Positions 34,800 to 43,125 of a stretch of 64,000 nucleotides of DNA are shown one piece after another. A program made the position numbers and the translations under genes. The stretch is from Halorussus amylolyticus. Lineage in GTDB: Archaea; Halobacteriota; Halobacteria; Halobacteriales; Haladaptataceae. The notes under the pieces are model-generated. The model saw only the letters and a program-made list of their open reading frames with translations. It searched no databases and was not told the DNA's origin. Numbering within the stretch: position 1 is the stretch's first letter; each line of letters opens with the position of its first letter. The stretch lies in the NCBI RefSeq assembly GCF_004143485.2, contig NZ_ML974130.1, positions 532,363-596,362 of the forward strand, read 5' to 3'.

Positions 34800-35882
34800 T
34801 TAGCCTTCCATGCCGCTGAACGAGAGGCCGCCCTCGATGTACCGCTGTGCGAACAGGTACACGAGCATGATGGGCGTGGCGAAGGTGAGCGCGAACGCCG
34901 AGAACCGCGCCCACGGGATGGAGTACTCGTCCACCAGCGAGTAGAGACCCACCGGAAGCGTGTAGTTGTCCGTCCCGAGGAGCGTCTGGGCCACCACGAA
35001 CTCGGTCCACCCGGTCAGGAAGGTGAAGATGAACACCGTCGCGAGACCGGCGGTCGAGAGCGGGATGATGACCTCGGTGACGACCCGCCACGGCGGCGCG
35101 CCGTCCACCACGGCGGCCTCCTCGTAGGAGACCGGAATCCCGTCCATGTACGTCTTCAACAGCCACGTGTTGAACGGGACCGCGGTCGCGGCGTAGTACA
35201 CCGACAGCGCGAGTTTGCTGTCGTTGACTCCGAACTGGACGTAGATGGCGTACAGGCCGATGAGGAGCGCGATGCCGAGACCGCCGCCCACCTGGGTCAG
35301 CAGAACGTAGAGGAACAGAATTTTGCGCCGGAAGATGAACTCGCGGCGCGACAGCGCGTACGACGCTGGCACGATGAGACACATCGCGATGATGACGGTC
35401 GGAATCGCGACCGTGACGCTGTTCCACAGGAAGTGTTTGAAGTCGGACGGTCTGTCGATGCCGTACGTCGAGGCGTCGAGCAGCGTGACCTGCGGCGTGT
35501 CGAACACGAGCGCAACGTCGGTCAACGGAACGTTGAACGCGATGCTGTAGCCCGGAACGATGATGTCTCCGAGCACCCACACGAACGCCTGAAGCGTCGG
35601 GTCCTCGGGGAACAGCGAGATTCCGTTCGCCGAGTACAGCGAGGCACCCGACCCCGACAGCGCCGCCTGCAGAATCCAGTAGACCGGGAACAGGAGCGCG
35701 AGCACCATCACGAGCGCGCCCGCGGTCGCTCCCACGGTCTTGAGTGGTTCTTTCGGCGAGACTTTCCCGCTTCGGACGGCTTCGACCGTGTAGGTCACGT
35801 CTCGGGCCGTCTCGACCGGGACCGCGAGGATGTTCTTGGCGTCCTCGGTCAGTTTCCGGACGATACCGGAGAGCAGGCTCAT
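34800..35882 (-). CDS. malG: Sugar ABC transporter permease, MalG type
   Basis: A 360-residue permease of the carbohydrate uptake (CUT1) family. It has a long N-terminal cytoplasmic part, about six helices, a periplasm-facing loop of about 100 residues (NGISLFPEDPTLQAFVWVLGD), and the EAA motif SYEEAAVVDGAPPWRVVTEV before LPLSTAGLATV-like sequence. It pairs with the MalF-type gene, overlapping it by 4 bp. Adjacent amylase genes point to maltodextrin as the substrate. Confidence 0.92.
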   Translation of the reverse strand: MSLLSGIVRKLTEDAKNILAVPVETARDVTYTVEAVRSGKVSPKEPLKTVGATAGALVMVLALLFPVYWILQAALSGSGASLYSANGISLFPEDPTLQAFVWVLGDIIVPGYSIAFNVPLTDVALVFDTPQVTLLDASTYGIDRPSDFKHFLWNSVTVAIPTVIIAMCLIVPASYALSRREFIFRRKILFLYVLLTQVGGGLGIALLIGLYAIYVQFGVNDSKLALSVYYAATAVPFNTWLLKTYMDGIPVSYEEAAVVDGAPPWRVVTEVIIPLSTAGLATVFIFTFLTGWTEFVVAQTLLGTDNYTLPVGLYSLVDEYSIPWARFSAFALTFATPIMLVYLFAQRYIEGGLSFSGMEG

Positions 35883-36844
35883 TCGTCGCTCACCCCGTCG
35901 GCGAGTTTCCCGCGCTTGACGTTAATCCACATGAACGCGCCGATGAACACGACCGCGATGAGGCTCACCGCGCCGCCGCGTCCGTACTCCGAGAACGACA
36001 GCGCCTCCCGGTAGCCGTAGACGACGATGAGTTCGTTCGCGCGTGCGGGACCGCCCTGATTGAAGACGAACGGAATCAGGAACTGCTGGAACGACGCCGC
36101 GGCCGTCAGAATCGACGCGAACAGCACCGGCCGCTTTATCGAGGGGAGCGTCACGTGGAAGAACCGCGAGACCAGACCCGCGCCGTCCACGGTCGCGGCC
36201 TCGTGGAGCTCCTCGGGCACGTCCTGAAGCGCGCTGACCGTGATGATGACCATGAACGGGTACGACAGCCACATCTCGGTGACGTTGTACGCGAAGAACG
36301 CGGGCCACCTCGTCGAGAGCCACGCGACCGATTCGGCTCCGAAGGTGCCGAGCACCTGATTCACGAGTCCGAACTCGGCGGAGCTGAAGATGCCGCGCCA
36401 CACCGTGATGGTGAAAATCGCGGGCAGACCCATCGGCAGGATGATGAACGACCGCATCAGCCGTCGTCCGCGCACCCGGTCGTTGGTGACGACCAGCGCG
36501 ACCCCGAGGCTGAGACAGAGTTTCAGCACGATGCTCGTGGCGACGAACAGCCACGTCACGCCGAAGGAGTTCCAGAACTCGGGGTCGGTGAGCACGTCGA
36601 TGTAGTTCTGGAGTCCGACGAACGTCGCCTCGCCGAACGTCATGACCGAGAACACGCCCTCCCCGGCGAAGAGGTTCGACGGCGCTGCGTCGGTGAACGA
36701 AATCCCGACGAGATACAACACGGGAAACAGCATGAACGTCGAGAAGACGAACAGTCCCGGGAGGACGAACAGGAGCGATGCGTCTCGCGATTCGAGGAAC
36801 GGCACCTCCTCTAGTCGGCGTACGACGCGTGAAGCCGTACTCAT
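35879..36844 (-). CDS. malF: Sugar ABC transporter permease, MalF type
   Basis: A 321-residue CUT1 permease with six helices. The N-terminal LLFVLPGLFVFSTFMLFPVLYLVGISF and the EAA loop DVPEELHEAATVDGAGLVSRFFHVTLP are diagnostic. It starts 7 bp after the binding-protein stop and overlaps malG by 4 bp, giving the operon malE-malF-malG. The ATG at 36844 (MSTASRVV) is preferred; an in-frame upstream ATG would overlap malE. Confidence 0.92.
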   Translation of the reverse strand: MSTASRVVRRLEEVPFLESRDASLLFVLPGLFVFSTFMLFPVLYLVGISFTDAAPSNLFAGEGVFSVMTFGEATFVGLQNYIDVLTDPEFWNSFGVTWLFVATSIVLKLCLSLGVALVVTNDRVRGRRLMRSFIILPMGLPAIFTITVWRGIFSSAEFGLVNQVLGTFGAESVAWLSTRWPAFFAYNVTEMWLSYPFMVIITVSALQDVPEELHEAATVDGAGLVSRFFHVTLPSIKRPVLFASILTAAASFQQFLIPFVFNQGGPARANELIVVYGYREALSFSEYGRGGAVSLIAVVFIGAFMWINVKRGKLADGVSDE

Positions 36845-36851
36845 GTGTTGT

Positions 36852-38162
36852 TTACTCCCAGTTACTTCGGACTTCCTCGGCGGCACCGGTGAGCGCCTCC
36901 TCCGGGGACTGACTCCCGTTGAAGACTTGCACCATCGGTTCCTCCAAGGCGGCCCACACGTCGTTCATCCGCGGGTCGGTCGGCATCGGCACGCCCTGGT
37001 CGACCGCCTCCGAGTAGACCTGGACCGCGCTGGGAAGTTCGTCGCTTCCGACGAGGTCGGCCAGCACCGGGATGTGGCCCTGGTCTTCCGCGCGCGACAG
37101 GAGGTGGTCCTCGTTGGTGACGAACCACTCGGCGAACTCCATGGCCGCGGCGGCGTCCGCGCCGTCCTCCTCCATCGCCTTCGAGAAGTACCACATCTTG
37201 ATGCCGGTGTACGGCCTGAACTGTCCCCCGTCGATTTCGGGGAACGTCATGAGTTCGTAGTTGATGTCGTTGTCGTTGAGACCCGCGAGATACCACGGGC
37301 CGCTGATGGCGAACGCGGCGTTCCCCTCCATGAAGGCGGCCTCCTGGGGTTCGTAGCCCGGGTCGTTGGGCATGTACGGCGTGAGGTTGTCCACCGCGAA
37401 TTCGAGGCCCTGAATCGTCTCGTCGGCTTCGAGACCGAGCGCCGGGTCCTTCTCGGGGTCGAAGTAGTAGCCGCCGAACGCCTGCGCGAACCCGCTCACG
37501 AAGTACGGGTCGAACGGGTACGCCAGACCGTACTGGCCGCTATCGGGGTCGTGGTAGTCTTCCATCGCGGCCTCCATGTCGGCGAAGGTCTCGGGCGCTT
37601 CGTCCACGATGTCGGCGTTGTAGATGAGCGTCACCGTCTCCGCGGAGAACGGGAGACCGACGACGGCGTCGTCGTACTGCACCGCGTTGGCCGCCGCGTC
37701 CGAGAACTGGTCCAACTCGACCGAGAGTTGGTCGCTCCCGTCGACCACGAACTCGCGCTCGTAGTAGTCGCCGACCCAGTCGTGGGCCCACTGGAAAATC
37801 TCGGGTCCCTGCCCGGCGGGAATCGAACTCGTCGTCTTGTCCTGCATCTCCGAGATGTCCGAGCCATCGACCGTGTGATGGGACTCGTCGTTGAACGTCT
37901 GCATGATATCCTCTCGGAGCGCCTTCTCGGTGTCCGAAAGCGAGTACCAGACCGTCGCGGTCCCGGACGGACCCTGCGATTCGGTATCGTCGCTTTCGTC
38001 GCTTCCGTCGCTCTCGCTCCCGTCGCTATCGCCGCCGCCGGAGTCCCCTCCACTTTCTGTGGTGTCCTGTGAACTCTCCTGAACGCTGGCACAGCCCGCG
38101 AGAGTCGCGATAGTGCCCGCACCGCCAATCTGCTTCAGTAGCTTTCTACGGTCGAGTGCCAT
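36852..38162 (-). CDS. malE: Maltodextrin-type ABC substrate-binding lipoprotein
   Basis: A 436-residue extracellular binding protein (SBP family 1). A Tat signal (LDRRKLLKQIGGAG) runs into the lipobox LAGC with cysteine 24, then an acidic Ser/Gly/Asp linker. The core has TATVWYSLSDTEKALREDIMQTF at the start of lobe 1, ETVTLIYNADIVDEAPETF and EGNAAFAISGPWYLAGL, all typical of MalE-like sugar-binding proteins. It is lipid-anchored outside the membrane and feeds MalFG. First gene of the minus-strand operon, divergent from malK. Confidence 0.92.
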   Translation of the reverse strand: MALDRRKLLKQIGGAGTIATLAGCASVQESSQDTTESGGDSGGGDSDGSESDGSDESDDTESQGPSGTATVWYSLSDTEKALREDIMQTFNDESHHTVDGSDISEMQDKTTSSIPAGQGPEIFQWAHDWVGDYYEREFVVDGSDQLSVELDQFSDAAANAVQYDDAVVGLPFSAETVTLIYNADIVDEAPETFADMEAAMEDYHDPDSGQYGLAYPFDPYFVSGFAQAFGGYYFDPEKDPALGLEADETIQGLEFAVDNLTPYMPNDPGYEPQEAAFMEGNAAFAISGPWYLAGLNDNDINYELMTFPEIDGGQFRPYTGIKMWYFSKAMEEDGADAAAAMEFAEWFVTNEDHLLSRAEDQGHIPVLADLVGSDELPSAVQVYSEAVDQGVPMPTDPRMNDVWAALEEPMVQVFNGSQSPEEALTGAAEEVRSNWE

Positions 38163-38192
38163 GAGTGTACATGTGATGAAATAGTCGTTCAT

Positions 38193-38202
38193 CTATTAAA
38201 CC
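38193..38202 (-). promoter_or_regulatory. TATA box of the malEFG operon
   Basis: The minus strand reads GGTTTAATAG about 35 bp before the malE ATG, predicting a leader of about 5-8 nt. The malE-malK intergenic region is 250 bp and should carry regulator sites. Confidence 0.55.
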
Positions 38203-38412
38203 TTTGGACTCTTGCACGAATAATCATATTGTTCACGGTCGTTCAGGCGTGTATACTGTCGAATATCGGCCAATGTTGCCGACTCCTCGCAGACCAAGAC
38301 GGCAGGGTTCCTTCTTGCAGAGACGAATCGCGCCACGCGTAGAAAGTAATACGAAATCGTACATCAATATTTCCGTAAGAACTATCCCGCTGCTTACCAA
38401 TACTCGTCTCAA

Positions 38413-39543
38413 ATGGCAACCGTCACACTACAATCGCTTAGGAAGGAGTTCGACAACAGCCGAATCGTCGCGGTCAACGACCTCTCGCTGGAGGTCGAGG
38501 ACGGAGAGTTCCTCACCGTAGTCGGCCCCTCCGGGTGTGGGAAGTCCACGACGCTCCGGATGATTGCTGGACTCGAAAAGCCAACGTCGGGCCAGATTCA
38601 CATCGGCGGCGAGGACGTGACTGACGTGCACGCGCGCAACCGCGACGTGGCGATGGTGTTCCAGAACTACGCCCTCTACCCCCACAAGACGGTCGAGCAG
38701 AACATGGCGTTCGGGCTCCGGATGAGCACCGACCTCTCGAAGGCCGAGCGCGAGGAGAAGGTGTACGAGACCGCCGAGATGATGGACATCGAGGAACTGC
38801 TCGACGACAGGCCCAGCGAGCTCTCGGGCGGTCAGAAACAGCGAGTCGCGCTCGGACGCGCCATCGTGCGCGAACCCGACGTGTTCCTGTTCGACGAACC
38901 CCTCTCGAACCTCGACGCCAAACTCCGGACCACGATGCGGACCGAAATCCAGCGCCTCCAGGACGAACTCGGCACGACCGCCATCTACGTCACCCACGAC
39001 CAGGAGGAGGCGATGACGATGGGCGACCGCATCGCAATCCTCGACGGCGGCGTCCTCCAGCAGACGGGGCCGCCGAAATCGGTGTACGGGAACCCCGCGA
39101 ACGAGTTCGTCGGCACGTTCGTCGGGTCGCCGGCTATGAACATGCTCGACGTGTCGGTCGCGAACGAGGGCGACGGGGTCGTCCTCACGAACGGCGACCG
39201 ATTCACCTACGCGCTCGACGGCGACCGCGGCCGGCGGGTCGCCGACGCCGACCTGTCGGACGCGCGCCTCGGCATCCGCCCCGAGAACGTCACGGTCAGC
39301 GAACACCTGTCGGGCGAGGGCGTCGAAGCCGTCGTGGATGTGGTCGAGCCAATCGGGAGCGACAACTACCTCTACCTCGATTTGGGAAAGAACTTCATCG
39401 CGCGCGTGGACGCGGACCTCGAACCGACGCGGGGCGACACCGTCGAAGTCGAGTTCGACCAGTCGGACCTCCACCTGTTCGCGCCTGACGGCGAATCCGT
39501 CCTGTTCACCGACGAGACCGACCAGCAAGCCGTGACGGCGTGA
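38413..39543 (+). CDS. malK: Sugar ABC transporter ATP-binding protein, MalK/UgpC type
   Basis: A 376-residue ATPase energising MalFG. Walker A is GPSGCGKSTT near residue 38, the signature is LSGGQKQRVALGRA, Walker B is DVFLFDEPLSNLDAKL, and the H-loop is VTHDQEEAM. The C-terminal OB-like regulatory domain (residues about 240-376, GIRPENVTV) is typical of MalK. It is divergent from malEFG, an arrangement that allows joint control from one region. A perfect hairpin follows about 130 bp after its stop. Confidence 0.93.
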   Translation: MATVTLQSLRKEFDNSRIVAVNDLSLEVEDGEFLTVVGPSGCGKSTTLRMIAGLEKPTSGQIHIGGEDVTDVHARNRDVAMVFQNYALYPHKTVEQNMAFGLRMSTDLSKAEREEKVYETAEMMDIEELLDDRPSELSGGQKQRVALGRAIVREPDVFLFDEPLSNLDAKLRTTMRTEIQRLQDELGTTAIYVTHDQEEAMTMGDRIAILDGGVLQQTGPPKSVYGNPANEFVGTFVGSPAMNMLDVSVANEGDGVVLTNGDRFTYALDGDRGRRVADADLSDARLGIRPENVTVSEHLSGEGVEAVVDVVEPIGSDNYLYLDLGKNFIARVDADLEPTRGDTVEVEFDQSDLHLFAPDGESVLFTDETDQQAVTA

Positions 39544-39672
39544 GAGGTCTCTGAGCGATTCTGTCGCGAAGGGTCGCGACTGTGCTCGCAGAGTGACGTG
39601 ACTCGGTTGCCTTCGACGGCTTCGGTCGTTTCGTATCGTCTTTCTCGAAGCGCCTCTACAGAAATAGCCCTC

Positions 39673-39710
39673 GAACGGGGCCGCCCGGTCGCGACCGGGC
39701 GGCCCCGTTC
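39673..39710. terminator. Perfect 18-bp hairpin between malK and the GH15 gene
   Basis: Arms 39673-39690 and 39693-39710 are exact reverse complements with loop GC. It lies between two convergent genes (stops at 39543 and 39754). Confidence 0.75.
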
Positions 39711-39753
39711 ACCCCCGCCGTTCGAGTCACCGACCGTTTCGCGAAGCGGTCGC

Positions 39754-41772
39754 TCAATCGGTCTGGACGACCGCGTTCTCGGCCCGGAGTTCGCCCACAT
39801 CTGCGAGGTGCGCTATCGTCGCGAGTCGAAGCGCGTGAGGCCACCCCAGCGGGGTCGCACAGTCGGGCGTCCCGTCGTCGAACACCTGCTCGGGCAGGTA
39901 GCCGCTCGACTGGACGAGCGACCCCTCGGGGAGCAGTTCTCTAAGGAGACCGCGCGCGCGACCGTAGGCGCGCGCCGCGCGGTCGTCGCCCAAGTCCGCG
40001 AGGAGCGTTCCGAGCTGTGCGGCCGCGTTGGCTCCCCACGCGGTCGAGACGGTCCAAATCTTCGGATCGTCTTGGGAGCGTCGTCGCCACGGGTCGTCCT
40101 CGAAGCGGGCCAGCCCCCGGACCGAACCGGTCTCGCGGAGCAGGCCGTCGAGCGTCGTCTCGACGTGCGCGACCAGTCGGTCGCGCTTCTCGTCGGAGAG
40201 GTCGGCCACGGCGGCGTACTCCCGGTGGGCGGCACCGAGCGCGAGCGTGCTCGAATCGAGTCGCGAGTCGCGCTCGCCGTCGGCGAGTCGGAGCGCGTAG
40301 TGGTCGCCCGTCCAGAGTCGGTCGAGACTCGCGAGTACCGTCTCGGCCTGCGAGCGCGCGCGGTCGCGAAGGCTCGCCTCGACCGGTGCGCGCGCGACCG
40401 CACCGTAGGCGTGGAGGAAGGTGGCGGCCGTGTGGGTGAATCGGCCCTGCATGTTCTCCCACGCGTTCTGGCTGGCGACCGGCAGGCCGTCGTCGGCCAG
40501 CGTCGCGTCGAGCGCGCCGACCGCGCGTTCGAGCGCGGTCTCGACGGCGTCTGCGTTCTCGCCGTCGCACTGGCGCAGGTAGGTCGCGAGGAACGACGCG
40601 ACGCTCGCGGTCTGGTCGGCCTGATAGTCGGCGTCGCTCCCGGCTTCGAGTCGCGCGTTCGCCCATCCGGGCGCGAGCGCCCCGCTCCGCGGCCAGACCC
40701 GGTGGGGCCACGTCCCGTCTTCGAGTTGGGTGTCGCAGTAGAACGCCGCCGACCGGGCGTGCCAGTCGTCGATGGGGAGACCCAACACCCGGTCGGCGGT
40801 CAGCAGAAATCGCGATATCTCGGCGTCGTCGCGGAACCACGTGTAGCCGTAACCGCCCGAGTGTTCGTAGAACGGGTCGAAGTCGGGACCCGCGATGCGC
40901 GCGCCCGACGACGCCGAGAGCAACGAGAGCGCGCGGAGGTCGGCGGTCACGGCCCGGCGGTTCGGAACGTTCTCACCGACCGAGAGCGCCCGTTCGTCGC
41001 CGCGATGTCGGAGCGCCGACGCGTCGTCGTACCTCGAAAGCAGGTCGTCCACGCGAGACAGCGCCGCCCCGCGGGGGCGCTCGTCGGAGTCGGCGAGCAG
41101 CGAGACCACGGTCACGCCGCCGTCCTCGAAGGGCGCGGCGAATCCGACGGTTCCCGAGAGCGTCGGCTCCTCGTAGGTGGCGGCGTCGGTCGCTCGCGGG
41201 AACGCCACCGGGTCGGGCGAAACGAGTTCGTCGAAGCGCTCGGGCACCTGTCCCGCGACGTCGCGCAGGTCGGTCGAGACGCCGAGGTAATCGTGTTCGT
41301 CCCGGTGGTACACCTCGACGGCGTTCTCGTGGAGGAGGTTGGCGAGCTGTCCCTCCCGGCCGTCCGGTGCGAAGCCGACGACGCCCCGCAAGCGGGCGTC
41401 GTCGGGCGGGTCGCCCGATAGCTCGAACCGGGTGACGTGGGCGCGACCGACCGTGAGGTCGTACTGGGTCGCGGTCCAGTCGTCGAACTCGTGGGCCGTC
41501 TCGACCACTGCCGAGTCGCCGACGTACTCCTGTGCTGAGGCTCCGGCGAACCATCGAACCTCGTCGGTTTCGACCCCGAAACGCGACCGCTCGATGCCGG
41601 ATAGCTCGACGAGCGGGTCGGAGTAGTCGCGGAGCGCGCCGGTTCGGCTGACGTGAACGAGGCGGCCGTCCGTCCCCGAGAAGACGCCGGTCGTGGACCT
41701 GCGCTCGCCGGGGAACTTCGTGTCGTGGTCCCGGTGGCGCTTGTAGTCGTTCAGTGCGTGCCGCAGTTTCAT
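39754..41772 (-). CDS. Glycoside hydrolase family 15 (glucoamylase-like)
   Basis: A 672-residue protein. Residues 1-270 form a beta-rich N-terminal domain (TTGVFSGTDGRLVHVSRTG). The catalytic (alpha/alpha)6 domain follows, with HSGGYGYTWFRDDAEIS near residue 305, CDTQLEDGTWPHRVWPRSG near 340, ARLEAGSDADYQADQTASV near 375 and WSTAWGANAAAQLG-like sequence near 600. This matches archaeal GH15 enzymes that release glucose from the ends of alpha-glucans. No signal peptide, so it should act in the cytoplasm on imported maltodextrins. ATG at 41772 chosen; it shares a 120-bp divergent region with the TrmB-type regulator. Confidence 0.85.
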   Translation of the reverse strand: MKLRHALNDYKRHRDHDTKFPGERRSTTGVFSGTDGRLVHVSRTGALRDYSDPLVELSGIERSRFGVETDEVRWFAGASAQEYVGDSAVVETAHEFDDWTATQYDLTVGRAHVTRFELSGDPPDDARLRGVVGFAPDGREGQLANLLHENAVEVYHRDEHDYLGVSTDLRDVAGQVPERFDELVSPDPVAFPRATDAATYEEPTLSGTVGFAAPFEDGGVTVVSLLADSDERPRGAALSRVDDLLSRYDDASALRHRGDERALSVGENVPNRRAVTADLRALSLLSASSGARIAGPDFDPFYEHSGGYGYTWFRDDAEISRFLLTADRVLGLPIDDWHARSAAFYCDTQLEDGTWPHRVWPRSGALAPGWANARLEAGSDADYQADQTASVASFLATYLRQCDGENADAVETALERAVGALDATLADDGLPVASQNAWENMQGRFTHTAATFLHAYGAVARAPVEASLRDRARSQAETVLASLDRLWTGDHYALRLADGERDSRLDSSTLALGAAHREYAAVADLSDEKRDRLVAHVETTLDGLLRETGSVRGLARFEDDPWRRRSQDDPKIWTVSTAWGANAAAQLGTLLADLGDDRAARAYGRARGLLRELLPEGSLVQSSGYLPEQVFDDGTPDCATPLGWPHALRLATIAHLADVGELRAENAVVQTD

Positions 41773-41861
41773 ACTCGAAAGACGCGCACTGCTCGGCAAT
41801 AAGATTTGTTGTAATATTTTCTCTCTCTTGAGACCGTGCGCGAGTGTGTCAATCGCGTACA

Positions 41862-41869
41862 TTAAATAA
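41862..41869 (+). promoter_or_regulatory. TATA box of the TrmB-family regulator gene
   Basis: TTAAATAA is centred about 28 bp before the ATG at 41893, giving a leaderless mRNA and deciding against the non-ATG codon at 41881. Confidence 0.65.
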
Positions 41870-41892
41870 CCCGGCGGACGGTGTACCGAGTA

Positions 41893-42951
41893 ATGGACGA
41901 CCTGACGCTCTCCGAGCAGTTACGCCACCTCGGGCTGTCCGAAAAAGAGGTGGACACGTATCTCGCGATTCTCGAACAGGGCGAGGCGACGGCGAGCGAA
42001 ATCGCGGACGCCACCGGGGTCTCGAAGCGGTACGTCTACAGCATCAGCGAAGCGCTCGAGGACCGGGGGTTCGTGGACGTGGACGACCACGTGGTGCCGA
42101 CGAAGATTTGGGCCCGTCCGCCCGAGGAGGTCGTCGCGGCGCTCACCGACGAACTCGCCGCGATGGAACCGGCGCTCTCCGAGCGGTACTCTCGGGCCGA
42201 GCGCGACCTCCAGCAGTTCGATGTGGTCAAGTCGCGAGTCACCGTCGTCAAGCGAATCGCGGAGTTCATCTCGGCGGCCGACAGCGAACTCACGCTCTCG
42301 ATTCCCTACGAACACCTCTCGGAAGTCGCGGACGAACTCCGCGAGGCCGTAGACCGCGGCGTCCTCGCGCTCGTGCTTGTCAACGACGCCCCGTCGAACG
42401 GATTCGACACCGACGACGTGGACGGCGTCGCGACGGTCGTCAGAACGTGGGAACACGCGACGCCGCTGATTCTGACGGTCGACCAGCAGTACGGCGTGGT
42501 GGCACCCGTCGAGATGGTGGCGCGGTCGAACACCGACCAGCGGGCCATCGCGTTCGCCCAGGAGCAGATAGTCCCCGTGCTCGTCGGGTCGTTCATGGGC
42601 AACTACTGGCCGACGGCGGACGAAGTCTACGTCGCCGAACCCCGGTCGCTCCCGGCGGCGTACCGGAGCTTTCGACACGCGGTTCTCGACGCGACCCTCC
42701 GCCTCCGCGAGGACCGCCCGGTCGGCGTCGAGGCCTCGGTCACGCCGTCTCGGGGCGGTCCCGACCACAAGACGCTCACCGGGACGGTCGTGGACACCTA
42801 TCAGGGGTTGGTCGAACCCGCGACCAACGACTTCCCGGTCCAGAACTCCCTCGTCGCCGAGACCGACGACGGGCGAGTCACCGTCGGCGGTCCCGGGTCG
42901 TTCCTCGAAGACTTCGAGGCCACCGAGGTCACCCTCACCGCCCGAGAATAG
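41893..42951 (+). CDS. trmB: TrmB-family sugar-responsive transcriptional regulator
   Basis: A 352-residue regulator. Residues 1-60 form a winged helix-turn-helix (LGLSEKEVDTYLAILEQGEATASEIADATGVSKRYVYS). A dimerisation helix follows, and the C-terminal sugar-binding domain shows VPVLVGSFMGNYWPTADEVYVAEP near 230. TrmB regulators sense maltose, trehalose or glucose and control sugar uptake and gluconeogenesis. Its place between the GH15 and GH13 genes and next to malEFGK makes this locus its likely target. The gene is followed 21 bp later by a perfect hairpin. Confidence 0.9.
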   Translation: MDDLTLSEQLRHLGLSEKEVDTYLAILEQGEATASEIADATGVSKRYVYSISEALEDRGFVDVDDHVVPTKIWARPPEEVVAALTDELAAMEPALSERYSRAERDLQQFDVVKSRVTVVKRIAEFISAADSELTLSIPYEHLSEVADELREAVDRGVLALVLVNDAPSNGFDTDDVDGVATVVRTWEHATPLILTVDQQYGVVAPVEMVARSNTDQRAIAFAQEQIVPVLVGSFMGNYWPTADEVYVAEPRSLPAAYRSFRHAVLDATLRLREDRPVGVEASVTPSRGGPDHKTLTGTVVDTYQGLVEPATNDFPVQNSLVAETDDGRVTVGGPGSFLEDFEATEVTLTARE

Positions 42952-42972
42952 CGGACGAATCGACAGTCATCG

Positions 42973-43012
42973 GAAGTCGAGGGGGCGGCGCGTGCGCCGC
43001 CCCCTCGACTTC
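42973..43012. terminator. Perfect 19-bp hairpin after trmB
   Basis: Arms 42973-42991 and 42994-43012 are exact reverse complements with loop GT. It isolates the regulator transcript from the GH13 gene downstream, whose own promoter starts at 43038. Confidence 0.75.
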
Positions 43013-43016
43013 TAAC

Positions 43017-43035
43017 TTTGAAGAAACTATTCAAA
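43017..43035. promoter_or_regulatory. Candidate operator upstream of the GH13 gene
   Basis: TTTGAA (43017-43022) and TTCAAA (43030-43035) form a dyad with a 7-bp spacer, just upstream of the TATA box where an activator or repressor would bind. Whether TrmB or another protein uses it is unknown; it does not match the known Halobacterium TrmB motif TACT-N7/8-GAGTA. Confidence 0.4.
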
Positions 43036-43037
43036 AC

Positions 43038-43047
43038 ATTTTTTAGG
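43038..43047 (+). promoter_or_regulatory. TATA box of the GH13 transcript
   Basis: ATTTTTTAGG is centred about 29 bp before the ATG at 43072, so transcription is expected to start at a 17-codon leader ORF and not at the amylase start. Confidence 0.6.
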
Positions 43048-43071
43048 CAATCTCGTGACGAATCGCTCGTG

Positions 43072-43125
43072 ATGTCCGCCCACACGCTCGACGAGACGCA
43101 CCGAACCGACACGGAGGGGCCGTGA
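43072..43125 (+). CDS. Putative 17-codon leader ORF of the GH13 gene
   Basis: ATG at 43072 opens a frame encoding MSAHTLDETHRTDTEGP. Its TGA (43123-43125) shares one base with the amylase ATG (43125). The ATG sits at the predicted transcription start, so it would be read as a leaderless ORF. A strong ribosome binding site inside it (43113-43119) then serves the amylase gene. Peptide function is unknown; coupling is the likely role. Confidence 0.45.
   Translation: MSAHTLDETHRTDTEGP
43113..43119 (+). promoter_or_regulatory. Ribosome binding site of the GH13 gene
   Basis: GGAGGGG ends five bases before the ATG at 43125, a strong Shine-Dalgarno located inside the leader ORF. It supports ATG 43125 as start. 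Confidence 0.65.

Noticed and set aside
34660-35580. A 611-residue fusion of the EamA transporter with an upstream domain
   Set aside because: The upstream part is the antisense-strand reading of malG in another frame and lacks membrane or domain character; the EamA fold begins at 34659.
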